A DNA stretch of 59,297 nucleotides from Pseudoalteromonas prydzensis (GCF_011050055.1 NZ_DRGM01000125.1:1-59297); one strand, 5' to 3'. Counted from the first letter of the stretch, positions 26,698 to 36,902 are shown. Notes: a model not told the origin generated them from the letters alone. A program made the numbers and translations.

Positions 26698-29600
26698 ATG
26701 GGTAAATGGTTTAAAGCTTGTATTTTCTTTTGGTTAGCCGCATCTGTTGTTGCTAGTCAAGTTGCTATTGCGCAGGTAAAACGTTTATCGCCTAGTGAAG
26801 GTTTATCACAAAGCTATGTAAGTACCATGTTAATAGATAATAGTGGTTATCTATGGTTGGCGACGGAAGGAGGCTTAAATCGTTACGATGGTTATCAAGT
26901 AGTCCATGTAGCAGGGCCTAATGGCGAGCTAAATGAAGCGATTATTGATGTTATTTATCAAGATCCAGCAGGTTATATTTGGATTGCTTCATTAGTTGCT
27001 GGACTGTTTCGTTATGATCCAAGTACCGATAGTTACCAACAATTTTTATCAAAACCCACCAGTGAAGAACAAATCTTAAGTCAGTCTGTATTTAGTATGG
27101 TTGCAACGGATGAGGAATCATTATGGATTGGCCGTGGTTGGGATTTTGCTCGTCTTGATTTAGCCACGGGCCAAATTGAAACTATTTTTGAATTACCAGA
27201 GCGCACTCGTAATAGCGTGATACGCGATTTATTACATTACCAAGGTTATATCTTTATTGCCGCCAGTACTGGCGCATATGTCTATCATATAGCAACAGGG
27301 CAATACCGAAAATTAGAGCATTTAAGCACCGAGCCAGACCATATATATCAAAATTATATCAAGTCGTTTGCAATAGGCGAAAATGAGCAACTGTTAGTGG
27401 GTGCCGTACGTGGTTTATATCAAGTTGATATTAGTGATTTACCGAGTATGTTTGAGCGCCCTGATATTCCTTTTAAAAATAAAACCATACTGAACGATCT
27501 GAATATTTGGAAAATAATCAATGACCATGGAGTGGTTGATTTAGGCACCGATAAAGGTTTATTTAGTCTCGATTTGAATACCGGTGAGCTGACTAAAAAT
27601 AATCGAGTAAAAGAAAGTAAATACTCACTAGTAGATCCCAGCATTATCGATATCGTCAAAGATAAAAACGGTGCTATGTGGACCGCCACTAAAAGTGATG
27701 GCGCATTTTATTTGCCCTATGAAAATTATCATTTTGAAAATGTGAATGCCAGTATGCTTTCTGGTGATGGTTTGTCGCACCCTTCAATTTGGGGGATAAC
27801 CGAGTATGAAGATAAACTCTGGTTAGCAACTCATAATGGCTTAACTGCGGTTGATTTAAAAACTAATCAGGGGCAAGTGTTTTTAAAAGATTATCAAGCT
27901 GATTTATTTACCACTGAATTTAATATCTACGAGATAACCCCTTACAAAAATAAACTGTGGCTGCGCACTAATCGCGGCATGTTCAGCTTTGATCCTCAAA
28001 GCCATGAAATTTTTCCAGCGAAAACGGCCGATCTTAATCAGCAACATTTAATAACTGGTTGGGTACATGGCTCTATGTTGATGCCTAATGGAGACTTGTT
28101 TTATGTTCATTCCGATCATGGCATATTTGTTTATAATATTGATAGCCAAAAAATAACCCCTTTAGGCGGTGAATTTGAAAGCTTTGAACCGTTTTTAGCG
28201 TATGGTTTCTTGCCGCCATTATCTAGCAAACTCGACTCACCGCTGTTTTATAATGCCGGGGTGCTTTATCAGGTCGATCCAAATACATTTGCTTTGACAA
28301 ACATTTATACCGTTCCAGAACAGCATGAAAACGTTGCGGTTAACGTGATGTCTTATATTATTGATAATAACAATGTGCTGTGGATCAGCTTATCCAACTT
28401 TGGTTTAATTGGCCTCGATGCAACGAGCTATAAATTACTTTATACCATCGACTTAGATAAAAATAAGCTCGGCACTTTAATGTACGATATGGTGCTAGAT
28501 GATACTGGCATGATCTGGATGAGCAGCCACAAAGGGATTTGGCGACTCAATCCAGAGAATAAGCACTTTCAACAATTTACTACATCAGAAGGGTTGGGCT
28601 CTACTGAGTTTAATAGTGGTGCATTTACACGGTTAAAAACCGGGCAAATAGTGTATGGCACGTTGAAGGGGTTTAGTTACTTTTACCCAAATGATAATCA
28701 TCCCAAGCATGGTTTAATTGACCACGTTAATATCACCAGTATCGATTTAATGTCTCGTGAATTGTCTACGGATCTTAAGCAACCGATAAAAAAAATCATC
28801 TTAGAACATGATGATATTGGCCTCGACGTGGCTTTTTCAGCGATGGCATTTAACTATCAAGAACGTATTATTTATGAATATCAACTCTCTGATGGGCAAA
28901 AATCTTATACCCGTAATAATAATCGGGTGTTATTTCCAAAACTTAACCCAGGTCAGTATCAATTAAAAATTTGGGCTAAAGACCCACTTACAGGTGATTA
29001 TACAAAACCAGCAGTACTGGATATTGTGGTTAAGTATCCATTATGGCGAGCGCCTCAATTTATAGCGCTATATGCGTTAGTGTTTTTTGTCTTAATTGCC
29101 AGTTGGGTCATGCGTCGTAACCGGATACAGCAATTGTTATTAGCTGCACATAAAGAAAGCCAAGAAAGTGAAGCGCGTTTAAAATTAGCGTTAGAGGGCA
29201 GCCGTTCAGGAGTGTGGGACTGGCAAGCAACAAGTCCAATTATTTATCAACCGCGGCTTAAAAATGAATTAGGTTATGATGTTGAAACCGTTAATCTGGA
29301 TGACTATTTAGCAAAAATTCACCCTAAAGATAAACAAAACTTCCGCATTGAATGGTTAGAGTTTTTATCCACCGAAAAGGGCTATTTTAATTGCACTTAT
29401 CGATTACGGCATCAATCAGGGCACTGGCGCTGGTATAAAGACTTTGGCAAAGTGGTGGCTTGGCAAGGGAATACTCCTGACAAAGTTGCAGGCACTTACA
29501 CCAATATGACGCGTGAATTAGTGTTTGAAGAGCATGCGCGTTTATTTGGTGCTGCATTTGAGCAAACTCGCGATTGGGTGTTTATTTTAGATAAAAATTT

Positions 29601-31206
29601 ACGCATTTTAGCCACCAATAAAGCGCTACAAAATGCATTTGAGTTCCCCGTTGAGCATCGCTCTAGCTGTTCATTACACTTAGGGTTAAGCCGTAGTGTC
29701 AGAGTTAATTACCTACGTGTTATGAAAGACCTGCAAGCCGGTGAGCATTTTTCTGCGGAAGATACCGTTTATCTTGCCAATGGTGAGCCTCGCCATGTAT
29801 TAATCAAAGTGAGTGCGGTGGCTGATACTGAGCAACGGCTAGAAAGCTATGTGGTGATCCTGACCGATATTAACGCGCAAAAGCTGGCTGAGAATGAGTT
29901 ATTTTTACTGGCAAATTACGACAGCTTAACCGGTTTACCAAATCGCACCTTATTTAATGACCGAGTTGAGCATGCACTTGAGCAAGCCAAAGCCCAAAAC
30001 TCAAAAACCGCGCTGCTTAACATTAATATTAAACGCTTTAAATACTTTAATGACTCACTAGGACACGAAGCCGCTGATGAAATCATAAAAGCGGTGGCGC
30101 TGCGGTTAAAGTCGCGTTTGCAAGCCAAAGATAGTGTTGCGCGTTTTAGTGGCGACGAATTTATGCTGCTAGTTGAAGGCATTCAACAAATTGAAGAAGT
30201 TGTTTTATTGTGCGTTAAATTGATGGCTAGCATGAATGACAATATCATTATTAATGATCAGGCTATTAGTATCAGTTTAAGTATTGGTGTTGCCATTTCC
30301 CCCGATGATGCTGGCAGTGCGAAAAGTTTAATTAAAGCGGCTGATATAGCGCTTTACCACTCTAAAAAGAGCTTGGAAGGCTGTTATCAATTTTACAAGC
30401 AAGAAATGAATCAGCATGTCCAACGTGCCCTACACTTGGAATCGCAATTAAATCAAGCCTATCAGAACTACGAGTTTTGCAACCATTATCAAGTAATTGT
30501 TAATGCCAAAACCCATCAGGCAGATGGGCTTGAAGTACTACTACGGTGGCCGGAAAATACGACCTATAAACCACAAGAGTTCGCACTTGCGGCTGAGAGT
30601 GTTGGTTTGATCACTAAAATTATGCTGCAAACCTTAGCCAGAGCACTGATAGAACTCAAGCAATGGCAACAACACAGACCTGACTTATATGTTTCTATCA
30701 ATCTTTCTGCCTTGGATTTTGAATGCCAATCTTTAGTTGCAGAGATCCGCGCTGCGTTAGTTTATGCGGATGTGTCGGCAAGCTCAGTGGTGTTTGAAAT
30801 TACAGAATCTGTGCTGATGCATGATTCACCGCAAGCGCTGGCCAGCATGTCAAAATTGAAGGAGTTGGGTTGTCGCTTATATATGGATGACTTTGGCACT
30901 GGCTATGCTTCTTTAACGTATTTAAAGCGTTTTCCTATTGATGTACTTAAAATTGACCGTAGTTTTGTCACTGATATTGGCATAGATAGCGATGATGAAG
31001 CGATTATCCAGTCAACCCTCGCATTGGCGAAAAGCTTAGGTAAAGAATGTGTCGCGGAAGGTGTTGAAACTAAACAACAGCTGACCTTTTTGCGTAACTT
31101 AGGCTGTAATCTATTTCAGGGCTATTTATTCAGTAAACCAATCCCTGGTGACGATGTAAGTGCATTATTAAACAAAGACTGGCAGTCGTTGTTTAATGAA
31201 GAGTAA
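26698..31206 (+). CDS. Propeller-sensor PAS-GGDEF-EAL cyclic-di-GMP protein
   Basis: A 1502-residue signalling protein: signal peptide (1-25), two-component-type beta-propeller repeats (about 27-690, with repeated LWLAT and IWIAS-type blades), a Y_Y_Y domain (about 700-775), one membrane helix (787-806), two PAS domains (about 830-1065), a GGDEF domain and an EAL domain (about 1240-1495). The GGDEF motif is SGDEF (1151-1155) without an RxxD site, so cyclase activity is doubtful. The EAL domain looks active: E1279 in LEVLLRW, SINLS, EITES, DDFGTGY, KIDRSF and EGVE are intact. Likely net function is cyclic-di-GMP breakdown in response to an external polymer or ligand. Confidence 0.92.
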   Translation: MGKWFKACIFFWLAASVVASQVAIAQVKRLSPSEGLSQSYVSTMLIDNSGYLWLATEGGLNRYDGYQVVHVAGPNGELNEAIIDVIYQDPAGYIWIASLVAGLFRYDPSTDSYQQFLSKPTSEEQILSQSVFSMVATDEESLWIGRGWDFARLDLATGQIETIFELPERTRNSVIRDLLHYQGYIFIAASTGAYVYHIATGQYRKLEHLSTEPDHIYQNYIKSFAIGENEQLLVGAVRGLYQVDISDLPSMFERPDIPFKNKTILNDLNIWKIINDHGVVDLGTDKGLFSLDLNTGELTKNNRVKESKYSLVDPSIIDIVKDKNGAMWTATKSDGAFYLPYENYHFENVNASMLSGDGLSHPSIWGITEYEDKLWLATHNGLTAVDLKTNQGQVFLKDYQADLFTTEFNIYEITPYKNKLWLRTNRGMFSFDPQSHEIFPAKTADLNQQHLITGWVHGSMLMPNGDLFYVHSDHGIFVYNIDSQKITPLGGEFESFEPFLAYGFLPPLSSKLDSPLFYNAGVLYQVDPNTFALTNIYTVPEQHENVAVNVMSYIIDNNNVLWISLSNFGLIGLDATSYKLLYTIDLDKNKLGTLMYDMVLDDTGMIWMSSHKGIWRLNPENKHFQQFTTSEGLGSTEFNSGAFTRLKTGQIVYGTLKGFSYFYPNDNHPKHGLIDHVNITSIDLMSRELSTDLKQPIKKIILEHDDIGLDVAFSAMAFNYQERIIYEYQLSDGQKSYTRNNNRVLFPKLNPGQYQLKIWAKDPLTGDYTKPAVLDIVVKYPLWRAPQFIALYALVFFVLIASWVMRRNRIQQLLLAAHKESQESEARLKLALEGSRSGVWDWQATSPIIYQPRLKNELGYDVETVNLDDYLAKIHPKDKQNFRIEWLEFLSTEKGYFNCTYRLRHQSGHWRWYKDFGKVVAWQGNTPDKVAGTYTNMTRELVFEEHARLFGAAFEQTRDWVFILDKNLRILATNKALQNAFEFPVEHRSSCSLHLGLSRSVRVNYLRVMKDLQAGEHFSAEDTVYLANGEPRHVLIKVSAVADTEQRLESYVVILTDINAQKLAENELFLLANYDSLTGLPNRTLFNDRVEHALEQAKAQNSKTALLNINIKRFKYFNDSLGHEAADEIIKAVALRLKSRLQAKDSVARFSGDEFMLLVEGIQQIEEVVLLCVKLMASMNDNIIINDQAISISLSIGVAISPDDAGSAKSLIKAADIALYHSKKSLEGCYQFYKQEMNQHVQRALHLESQLNQAYQNYEFCNHYQVIVNAKTHQADGLEVLLRWPENTTYKPQEFALAAESVGLITKIMLQTLARALIELKQWQQHRPDLYVSINLSALDFECQSLVAEIRAALVYADVSASSVVFEITESVLMHDSPQALASMSKLKELGCRLYMDDFGTGYASLTYLKRFPIDVLKIDRSFVTDIGIDSDDEAIIQSTLALAKSLGKECVAEGVETKQQLTFLRNLGCNLFQGYLFSKPIPGDDVSALLNKDWQSLFNEE

Positions 31207-31241
31207 TCTTAGCTTGAGTTTTATTTGCTGAGTAAGAACGT

Positions 31242-31292
31242 TTTAGAGCACCCAGCCCCTAATTAATTCAATCGCGGTGTTGGTGCTCTAAA
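31242..31292. repeat. Inverted repeat after the cyclic-di-GMP gene
   Basis: TTTAGAGCACC at 31242-31252 is repeated as its exact complement at 31282-31292, with 29 bases between. It could be a long-looped terminator or part of the neighbouring repeat region. No U-run follows. Confidence 0.55.
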
Positions 31293-31307
31293 TTCTTGAA
31301 ACTTATA

Positions 31308-31577
31308 CTAGGGCCTGTTTATCTTTCGAGGTTAATTTTGCAGCAGTATGTTTGGTTTTTAGGCAAGGCAGAGCCTATGTAGTGTGGTTATTCCCCATAA
31401 ATAGGCGATAACGTAGCATAAATGCCAAACATGCGCTGCCCGAAGGGTTCTGCCTAGGGGCGATTAACTCTTTGTTGCTCGATTTTTACTTAGCCCACTA
31501 GGTTACAAACCTCGCGCCGCGATTAAATCGCCCCTAGATTGAACAAATTTTAATCCTGAAAGGTCAACAGGCCCTAG
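31308..31577. repeat. MITE-like element with 12-bp perfect terminal inverted repeats
   Basis: CTAGGGCCTGTT (31308-31319) and its exact complement AACAGGCCCTAG (31566-31577) bound a 270-base non-coding block; the match continues imperfectly inward for eight more bases. Inside is a second nested pair, CTAGGGGCGATT (31454-31465) and its complement (31526-31537). No frame of size occurs. Similar intergenic blocks are, as I recall, dispersed in Pseudoalteromonas genomes. No target duplication is obvious. It fills most of the 380-base gap between genes. Confidence 0.7.
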
Positions 31578-31586
31578 AACCTATAT

Positions 31587-32534
31587 CTAGTCTTGGCGCT
31601 CACCGCAGTGACGGCAATAAAGGTTTTGAGTGCGTTGGCTGAATTGAGATTTAATGGCTTTGTTTGCCTCTTGTTTACTCAGGCCAAGTTTGCAGCGTAA
31701 GTGCTCTAAATGTTCCAGTTGCTCATCATCTAATTTACCGTCATGTAGACATTCATGTACTGCATCACTAAAAAGTACCCGCCGTTTACGCAGTTGCTCT
31801 GAAAAGCTAGAAGCCAGTAAACCTGTAGGAATAGCCACCATCCCCATACTTAGTAGTGTAATAACGCCACCAAATACTCGCCCCATTGGAGTTACAGGCA
31901 CAACATCACCGTAGCCTACTGTAGTGAGTGTTGCCATTGCCCACCACATTGCCGCAGGAATGGAGGCAAACTTATCGGGTTGAACATCATGTTCAATTAA
32001 GTAAATGCCGCAAGAGGCTAAAATGAGCACGACTGTCATTATAAAAAAGGCGGCGATCAGTGAGCCGCTTTCTTCACGAAATGATTGTAATAGCAGCTGC
32101 ATGGCCCGCGAATAACGGGTGAGCTTGAAGATCCTCAGCAGCCTAAATACTCTTAAAAAACGTAAATCAAAGGTGATAAACATCATCAATAGCGTAGGCA
32201 GGATTGCCAGTAAATCAATGACAGCTAAAGGCGAAAGTAAGTATTTTAAGCGGCGTTTAAAGTCACTACAGGCTAAGCTTTTATATTCTACGCGGTCAAC
32301 ACATGACCAAAAGCGTAATAAATATTCGATAGCGAATATACTAACTGAGCTGATTTCTAGCATTAAAAACGCATGTTTATAGTGATGGGCTAGGGTAACG
32401 ACAGATTCAAGTACAATCGCAATCACATTAATCATGATCAGCGTTATTAAAAATATATCGATAATGTGGCCGATTTTGCGATATTCACCATTGCCTTCTA
32501 AGAGCAAAGCAGTGCGTTGTCGTAAGTTTTTCAA
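31587..32534 (-). CDS. Voltage-gated potassium channel (Kv-type six-helix)
   Basis: A six-helix ion channel of about 315 residues. It has a voltage-sensor S4 with regularly spaced Arg (RFLRVFRLLRIFKLTRYSR), a pore with the potassium selectivity filter TVGYGD and a C-terminal cytoplasmic tail with a Cys-His-Cys cluster (YCRHCGE). No Met start is available: the frame reaches TTG at 32555, but TTG at 32534 has GGA eight bases before it and begins just after the pat stop codon, so I prefer that one. Co-directional with and 4 bases after the Pat-like gene; probably one transcript. Confidence 0.85.
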   Translation of the reverse strand: MKNLRQRTALLLEGNGEYRKIGHIIDIFLITLIMINVIAIVLESVVTLAHHYKHAFLMLEISSVSIFAIEYLLRFWSCVDRVEYKSLACSDFKRRLKYLLSPLAVIDLLAILPTLLMMFITFDLRFLRVFRLLRIFKLTRYSRAMQLLLQSFREESGSLIAAFFIMTVVLILASCGIYLIEHDVQPDKFASIPAAMWWAMATLTTVGYGDVVPVTPMGRVFGGVITLLSMGMVAIPTGLLASSFSEQLRKRRVLFSDAVHECLHDGKLDDEQLEHLEHLRCKLGLSKQEANKAIKSQFSQRTQNLYCRHCGERQD

Positions 32535-32538
32535 GTTA

Positions 32539-35214
32539 TTATCCGTGTTTATCAATTGGGGTTAAAGCAAGTACCATGTTAATACTGCCTTCTTCAAAAT
32601 CACGACTGATCTTAAAGCCTAATTTGCGGGCTAATTCAATCATGCCGGTGTTTTCTGGCAGGGTGATGCCTTCAATAAATTGTACACTTTGGCTTTGGCA
32701 GTATTCAATGGCAGCACGCATTAACAAGCTGCCTAAGCCAAGCCCTTGACAGTTTGAACGTACAACAATGGCAAATTCGGCATGGATTTTATCTGGGTCC
32801 ATTAATACCCGAGATACACCAAGCGTAGCGTTGTCTTGAGTGATAATAAATGCCATTTCGCGGTCGTAATCAATTTGCGTCATTTTGGCGAGCTGATCGT
32901 GATTAAACTGGGGAAGTTCACCAAAGAAACGTTTGTAGCGATCTTCTTTGCTGAGTGACTGATCAAACTCTTGGTGCGCTTGTTCATCTTCTGGCTTTAT
33001 TGGTCTGAGTGTCGCGAGGGTATTATTTTTAAGCGTCACTTGTTTAACCAGCTCAATTGGATAAGGGCGGATTGATAACCGCTTACGATGCGATTGTACC
33101 TGATAACGGCTTAAGGTCATGGTCGCATCGAGTACTAAAAACTGGCCGTTACTGGCTAAAATTGGGTTTAACTCAAGCGAAGTGATGTCGGGTTGATCAA
33201 TCACTAACTGAGAAATACGCGTAAGCAGTGCACACAGACGGTATTTATCAACTTTCTCAGGCAAAACACGCTCTTTGAGCACACCTTTGTCGTGAGCTGC
33301 GGCAATTAAATATTTAGCTAAGTTCATGTTCAAAGGGGGTAGGGCTACCGCCGCTTGTGCAAACTCAAGACCGGTGCCGGCTTCACCTAAAAGAATAACT
33401 GGGCCAAAGTTAGGTTCAGTTTTTACGGCGATACGTAGTTCATTGGCACCCGCTCTGGGTGCCATTTTTTGCAATGAGAAACCTTCTATAATCGCATCTG
33501 GGTAAGTGTTTTTTATTCTTAGTAGCATTGCAAAAGCGGTTTGTTCAACTTCTTGCGCATCATTGAGATTAAGTACCACGCCACCGACTTCTGATTTAGA
33601 CGGAATGCTAGGGCTGATCAGTTTAAGAGCCACAGGAAAGCCTAACTCTATGGCTTGCTCTTTGGCCTCTGTTGGTGTGTATGCGACCTCGGTTTGAATA
33701 CATTCAACCCCATAGTGTGCGAGTATTTGACTCGCTTGATGGGTTGATAAATAGCTTTGCTGCTCTGCTAAAAATTCATTCACGAGCGCTTTTGCGGCGT
33801 GCTTATTTATTTTTGCATCATCCGTGTTTGACTCAGGGGTTTGCGTAAGGTGTTTTTGATTGCGGCGATAACTTACTAAGTGCATAAAGGCGCGAACTGC
33901 GCCCTCAGGAGTACGATAGGTAGGAATGCCATAGTTGCTGCACAAGCGACGCGCGGCATAGGCGGCATCTTCACCCATAAAGTTTGTGATCACATAAGGA
34001 CGCGCCATTTTCGGCAGTTTATCGAGCGTTTGCGCTATGATCAACGCATAGTCTTCACTTGGTGCCAGTGCTGATGGCGTGTGAATGATCAGTAAGTTTT
34101 TAACTTCTTTGGCATGCAATAAAATTTCCAGTGCTTGTTGGTAGCGTGCCGGAACTGAGTCACCAAAAATATCCACCGGGTTCGAAGTCATATCTGACTG
34201 CGGGATCACTTTATTGAGCGCCGCACGGGTTTCTTCACTCAATTGTGCCAGCTTACCGGAACTTTGTAATAAGCTATCAACGGCCATTACGCCGGGGCCG
34301 CCGCCATTGGTTAAAATGGTCAACTGCTCAACTTTTAGTAATTTAGGGTGCATAGCAAGGGTTTGGGTGGCAGCAAACAGCTCTGTTAAATCACTCACTC
34401 GTAACATACCAGCACGTTGGAATAGAGCGTCATACACCGCATCTGAGCTTTGCTTACCGCCAGTGTGAATTTCTGCGGCGAGTGCCCCTGCGGCGGTTTT
34501 TCCGGTTTTAATTGCGATCACTGGTTTACTAAAAGCCGCAGCGCGAGCGGCGGAGATAAAACTACGAATGTTTTCGATATTATCTATATACAGCAAAATG
34601 GCTTTGGTTTTGGCATCGCGGCCTAAAAAGTCCAGCAGCTCAGCAAAATCAATATCTAAGCAATCCCCCACAGAGACAAAGTAGGAAAAGCCAATTTCTT
34701 TGTTTTTAGCCCAATCTAAAATGGTGGAGCAAACAGCCGCTGACTGTGAAACAAAGGCAATTTTACCTTCGCTTGCAACCGTGTGAGAAAAACTCGCATT
34801 AAGGCCAATATGTGGGATCAGCAAGCCTAAACAGTTGGGGCCAAGTAATGACACATTGGCTTTTTTTGCCGCTTCTTGCAGTGCTATTTTTTGCTGATGA
34901 TTAAGCCCCGCTGCGATCACCACGGCATTTTTACAGCCAAATTCACCAAGCTCGGCAATAATTGTCAGTAGTGTGTGTTTGTTGGTGCAGATCACTGCAA
35001 GGTCGGGGATTTTCGGCAGCAACCCAATTGTAGGGTATGCTAACACGCCATGTACAGCGCTATGAGTTGGACTTACTGGCATTATCGGGCCGTTAAATCC
35101 GCCCTGTAATAAGTTGCGCATCACCACAAACCCTGCCCGAGAAACATTATTTGAGGCACCAATCACGGCAACCGATGTAGGGTTAAAAAACTGACTAATA
35201 CGTTTTACACTCAT
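32539..35214 (-). CDS. Pat-type protein lysine acetyltransferase (acyl-CoA synthetase-like + GNAT)
   Basis: An 891-residue fusion. Residues 1-690 resemble NDP-forming acyl-CoA synthetases: a CoA-binding domain (GASNNVSRAGFVVMRNL), a succinyl-CoA-ligase-like domain and an ATP-grasp domain. Residues about 720-885 are a GNAT acetyltransferase with RSNCQGLGLGSLLMRA. This is the plan of E. coli PatZ (YfiQ)/Salmonella Pat, which acetylates and switches off enzymes such as acetyl-CoA synthetase. Strong AAGGAAAGG before the ATG. The potassium channel gene follows directly. Confidence 0.92.
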   Translation of the reverse strand: MSVKRISQFFNPTSVAVIGASNNVSRAGFVVMRNLLQGGFNGPIMPVSPTHSAVHGVLAYPTIGLLPKIPDLAVICTNKHTLLTIIAELGEFGCKNAVVIAAGLNHQQKIALQEAAKKANVSLLGPNCLGLLIPHIGLNASFSHTVASEGKIAFVSQSAAVCSTILDWAKNKEIGFSYFVSVGDCLDIDFAELLDFLGRDAKTKAILLYIDNIENIRSFISAARAAAFSKPVIAIKTGKTAAGALAAEIHTGGKQSSDAVYDALFQRAGMLRVSDLTELFAATQTLAMHPKLLKVEQLTILTNGGGPGVMAVDSLLQSSGKLAQLSEETRAALNKVIPQSDMTSNPVDIFGDSVPARYQQALEILLHAKEVKNLLIIHTPSALAPSEDYALIIAQTLDKLPKMARPYVITNFMGEDAAYAARRLCSNYGIPTYRTPEGAVRAFMHLVSYRRNQKHLTQTPESNTDDAKINKHAAKALVNEFLAEQQSYLSTHQASQILAHYGVECIQTEVAYTPTEAKEQAIELGFPVALKLISPSIPSKSEVGGVVLNLNDAQEVEQTAFAMLLRIKNTYPDAIIEGFSLQKMAPRAGANELRIAVKTEPNFGPVILLGEAGTGLEFAQAAVALPPLNMNLAKYLIAAAHDKGVLKERVLPEKVDKYRLCALLTRISQLVIDQPDITSLELNPILASNGQFLVLDATMTLSRYQVQSHRKRLSIRPYPIELVKQVTLKNNTLATLRPIKPEDEQAHQEFDQSLSKEDRYKRFFGELPQFNHDQLAKMTQIDYDREMAFIITQDNATLGVSRVLMDPDKIHAEFAIVVRSNCQGLGLGSLLMRAAIEYCQSQSVQFIEGITLPENTGMIELARKLGFKISRDFEEGSINMVLALTPIDKHG

Positions 35215-35370
35215 GGCCTTTCCTTGCGGGTTATGTGTTTTCTAGCGAGGCGCTGCAATAGAATCTTTTTGCTAATATTTTGCTAATTTATACAGCTCAA
35301 TGTAACCTGTTTAGGTTAATTTTTCGAGTATCAAACCAACTTAACATTGATAATTATCAAAGGAAGCAAA

Positions 35371-36087
35371 ATGAATAAGCCAAATGGATATTACCAGTTA
35401 CTTGGAGCCGCGGTATTAAGTGTTGCTATTTTAGGTTGCGGTTGGATTTTAAAATCAGCGGCACTTGATGTAAAAAATATGGAGCGCACTGTTGAAGTTA
35501 AAGGACTTGCCGAGCGCGAAGTTGTTGCCGATACCGTAATTTGGCCTGTGCAATTTAGCGACGCTGATAACAATTTAGAAAAATTAGTGGAACGCGTCGA
35601 GCAAAAAAGTACCGCCGTGGTCGCATTTTTAAAATTGCATGGTTTTGATGAGCAAGAAATAAGCTTGAGCAGACAATCAATCGTTGATAAACAAGCGCGC
35701 GAATACGGCGCTGAAAATCAACAATTTCGTTATATTGCCCGCGCAAATATTACCGTGTATTCACAGCAGCCTGATAAAGTGCAAAATGCCTTAACTAAAG
35801 TGGGGCAGTTGGCCAAGCAAGGTATTGCCATCGTACAAGATAATTACGAAACCCGCGTTGAGTACATGTTTACTGGCCTTAATGATATTAAGCCAGCAAT
35901 GGTGCAAGAGGCCACCGAGAAGGCCCGTGAAGTGGCATTAAAATTTGCCAAAGACTCACAGTCAAAACTTGGTAAAATTCGCACCGCAAGACAAGGGCAA
36001 TTTAGCATCATCGACCGAGATTCAAACACCCCACAAATTAAAAAAGTACGGGTTGTAACCAGCGTTGAATATTATTTATCTGACTAA
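35371..36087 (+). CDS. SIMPL-domain (DUF541) envelope protein
   Basis: The 238-residue protein has an N-terminal membrane anchor (about 10-28) and a SIMPL domain with the opening VEVKGLAEREVVADT, typical of DUF541/BP26 proteins, which are periplasmic or membrane-anchored with poorly known stress-related roles. ATG 35371 is chosen over the TTG at 35347 because AAAGGAAG lies just before it. Convergent with the unknown gene at 36090, only 2 bases apart. Confidence 0.87.
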   Translation: MNKPNGYYQLLGAAVLSVAILGCGWILKSAALDVKNMERTVEVKGLAEREVVADTVIWPVQFSDADNNLEKLVERVEQKSTAVVAFLKLHGFDEQEISLSRQSIVDKQAREYGAENQQFRYIARANITVYSQQPDKVQNALTKVGQLAKQGIAIVQDNYETRVEYMFTGLNDIKPAMVQEATEKAREVALKFAKDSQSKLGKIRTARQGQFSIIDRDSNTPQIKKVRVVTSVEYYLSD

Positions 36088-36089
36088 TA

Positions 36090-36788
36090 TTATTTATGTT
36101 GTGCAAGGTAGCGCTCAATTTGCTCTGTTTTACAGCGTAAGTAAGCGCCACTGAGCAATATTTTATAGTCACTAAGCGATTTAGTTGGGCTTGCTTGGCA
36201 TAATGTGAGTAACGCTTTTAAGAAGGCGGCAGTGTTGATATTGCCCTGAGTTTGTTTAAATTCAACTTCCATTAATGCCAGCAAGGCTGAAAACTCATGT
36301 TTTGGTAAGCTATGTGGGGCTGGGTTATTTGCAATGTAACTAGCAACTGGGGTCAGCCCGAGATCATTAACTTGTGCTAATGCTTGCAGCAAGTTTTCGT
36401 TACTTTCAAATAGCATCAGTGAACGTACATAATTAAACGGTAATTTAGTCTCACTACACTCGCTAAATAAGCGGTGCAATACATTTTGCTGCTGTTGGTT
36501 TTGCTGAGTAAAACCATGATTGAACTTTAGCCCTGGGGTAAAAAAACTTAATTGTTCGGTATTATTTAGCTGACTGATGATGGGCGTTGGTAGCGGGTGT
36601 TGAGTTAATATACGGGTGGCGATATTTTGCAGATAAGTATATTTTACACTCATGCGTTGCGCACTGCTGTATAAGTGCTGTAACTGCATGGCTTGTTGTG
36701 TTGCAGATAAACTGGCAAAGCTATCAACAATGGCTTGCAACTGATGCTGCTGCATCTGTTGATTTAGTTGACTGATACATGTATCCAT
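36090..36788 (-). CDS. Unknown cytoplasmic helical protein
   Basis: A 232-residue protein very rich in Gln and Leu, mostly helical, with no signal peptide or membrane segments. It resembles no family I recognise. The ATG at 36788 is used because AGGA lies seven bases before it; the longer frame (36842) adds 18 residues without a good binding site. The gene lies between the SIMPL gene and the DUF885 gene with a terminator on its upstream side, so it is probably transcribed alone. Confidence 0.7.
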   Translation of the reverse strand: MDTCISQLNQQMQQHQLQAIVDSFASLSATQQAMQLQHLYSSAQRMSVKYTYLQNIATRILTQHPLPTPIISQLNNTEQLSFFTPGLKFNHGFTQQNQQQQNVLHRLFSECSETKLPFNYVRSLMLFESNENLLQALAQVNDLGLTPVASYIANNPAPHSLPKHEFSALLALMEVEFKQTQGNINTAAFLKALLTLCQASPTKSLSDYKILLSGAYLRCKTEQIERYLAQHK

Positions 36789-36880
36789 TGTTAATCCTAT
36801 ACGTTGCTTGTATACCAATTGCTTTATCCTAGCGTAAAGCACTTGTTGGTCAAGTGTTTATCTATTTGTCAGACAATAAA

Positions 36881-36902
36881 AAAGGCCGTAGATACGGCCT
36901 TT
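36881..36902 (-). terminator. Rho-independent terminator of the DUF885 gene
   Basis: AAAGGCCGTA and its complement form a tight stem with a two- to six-base loop; on the minus strand a T-run follows, directly downstream of the DUF885 stop. The stem could also serve the opposite direction weakly. Confidence 0.88.
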
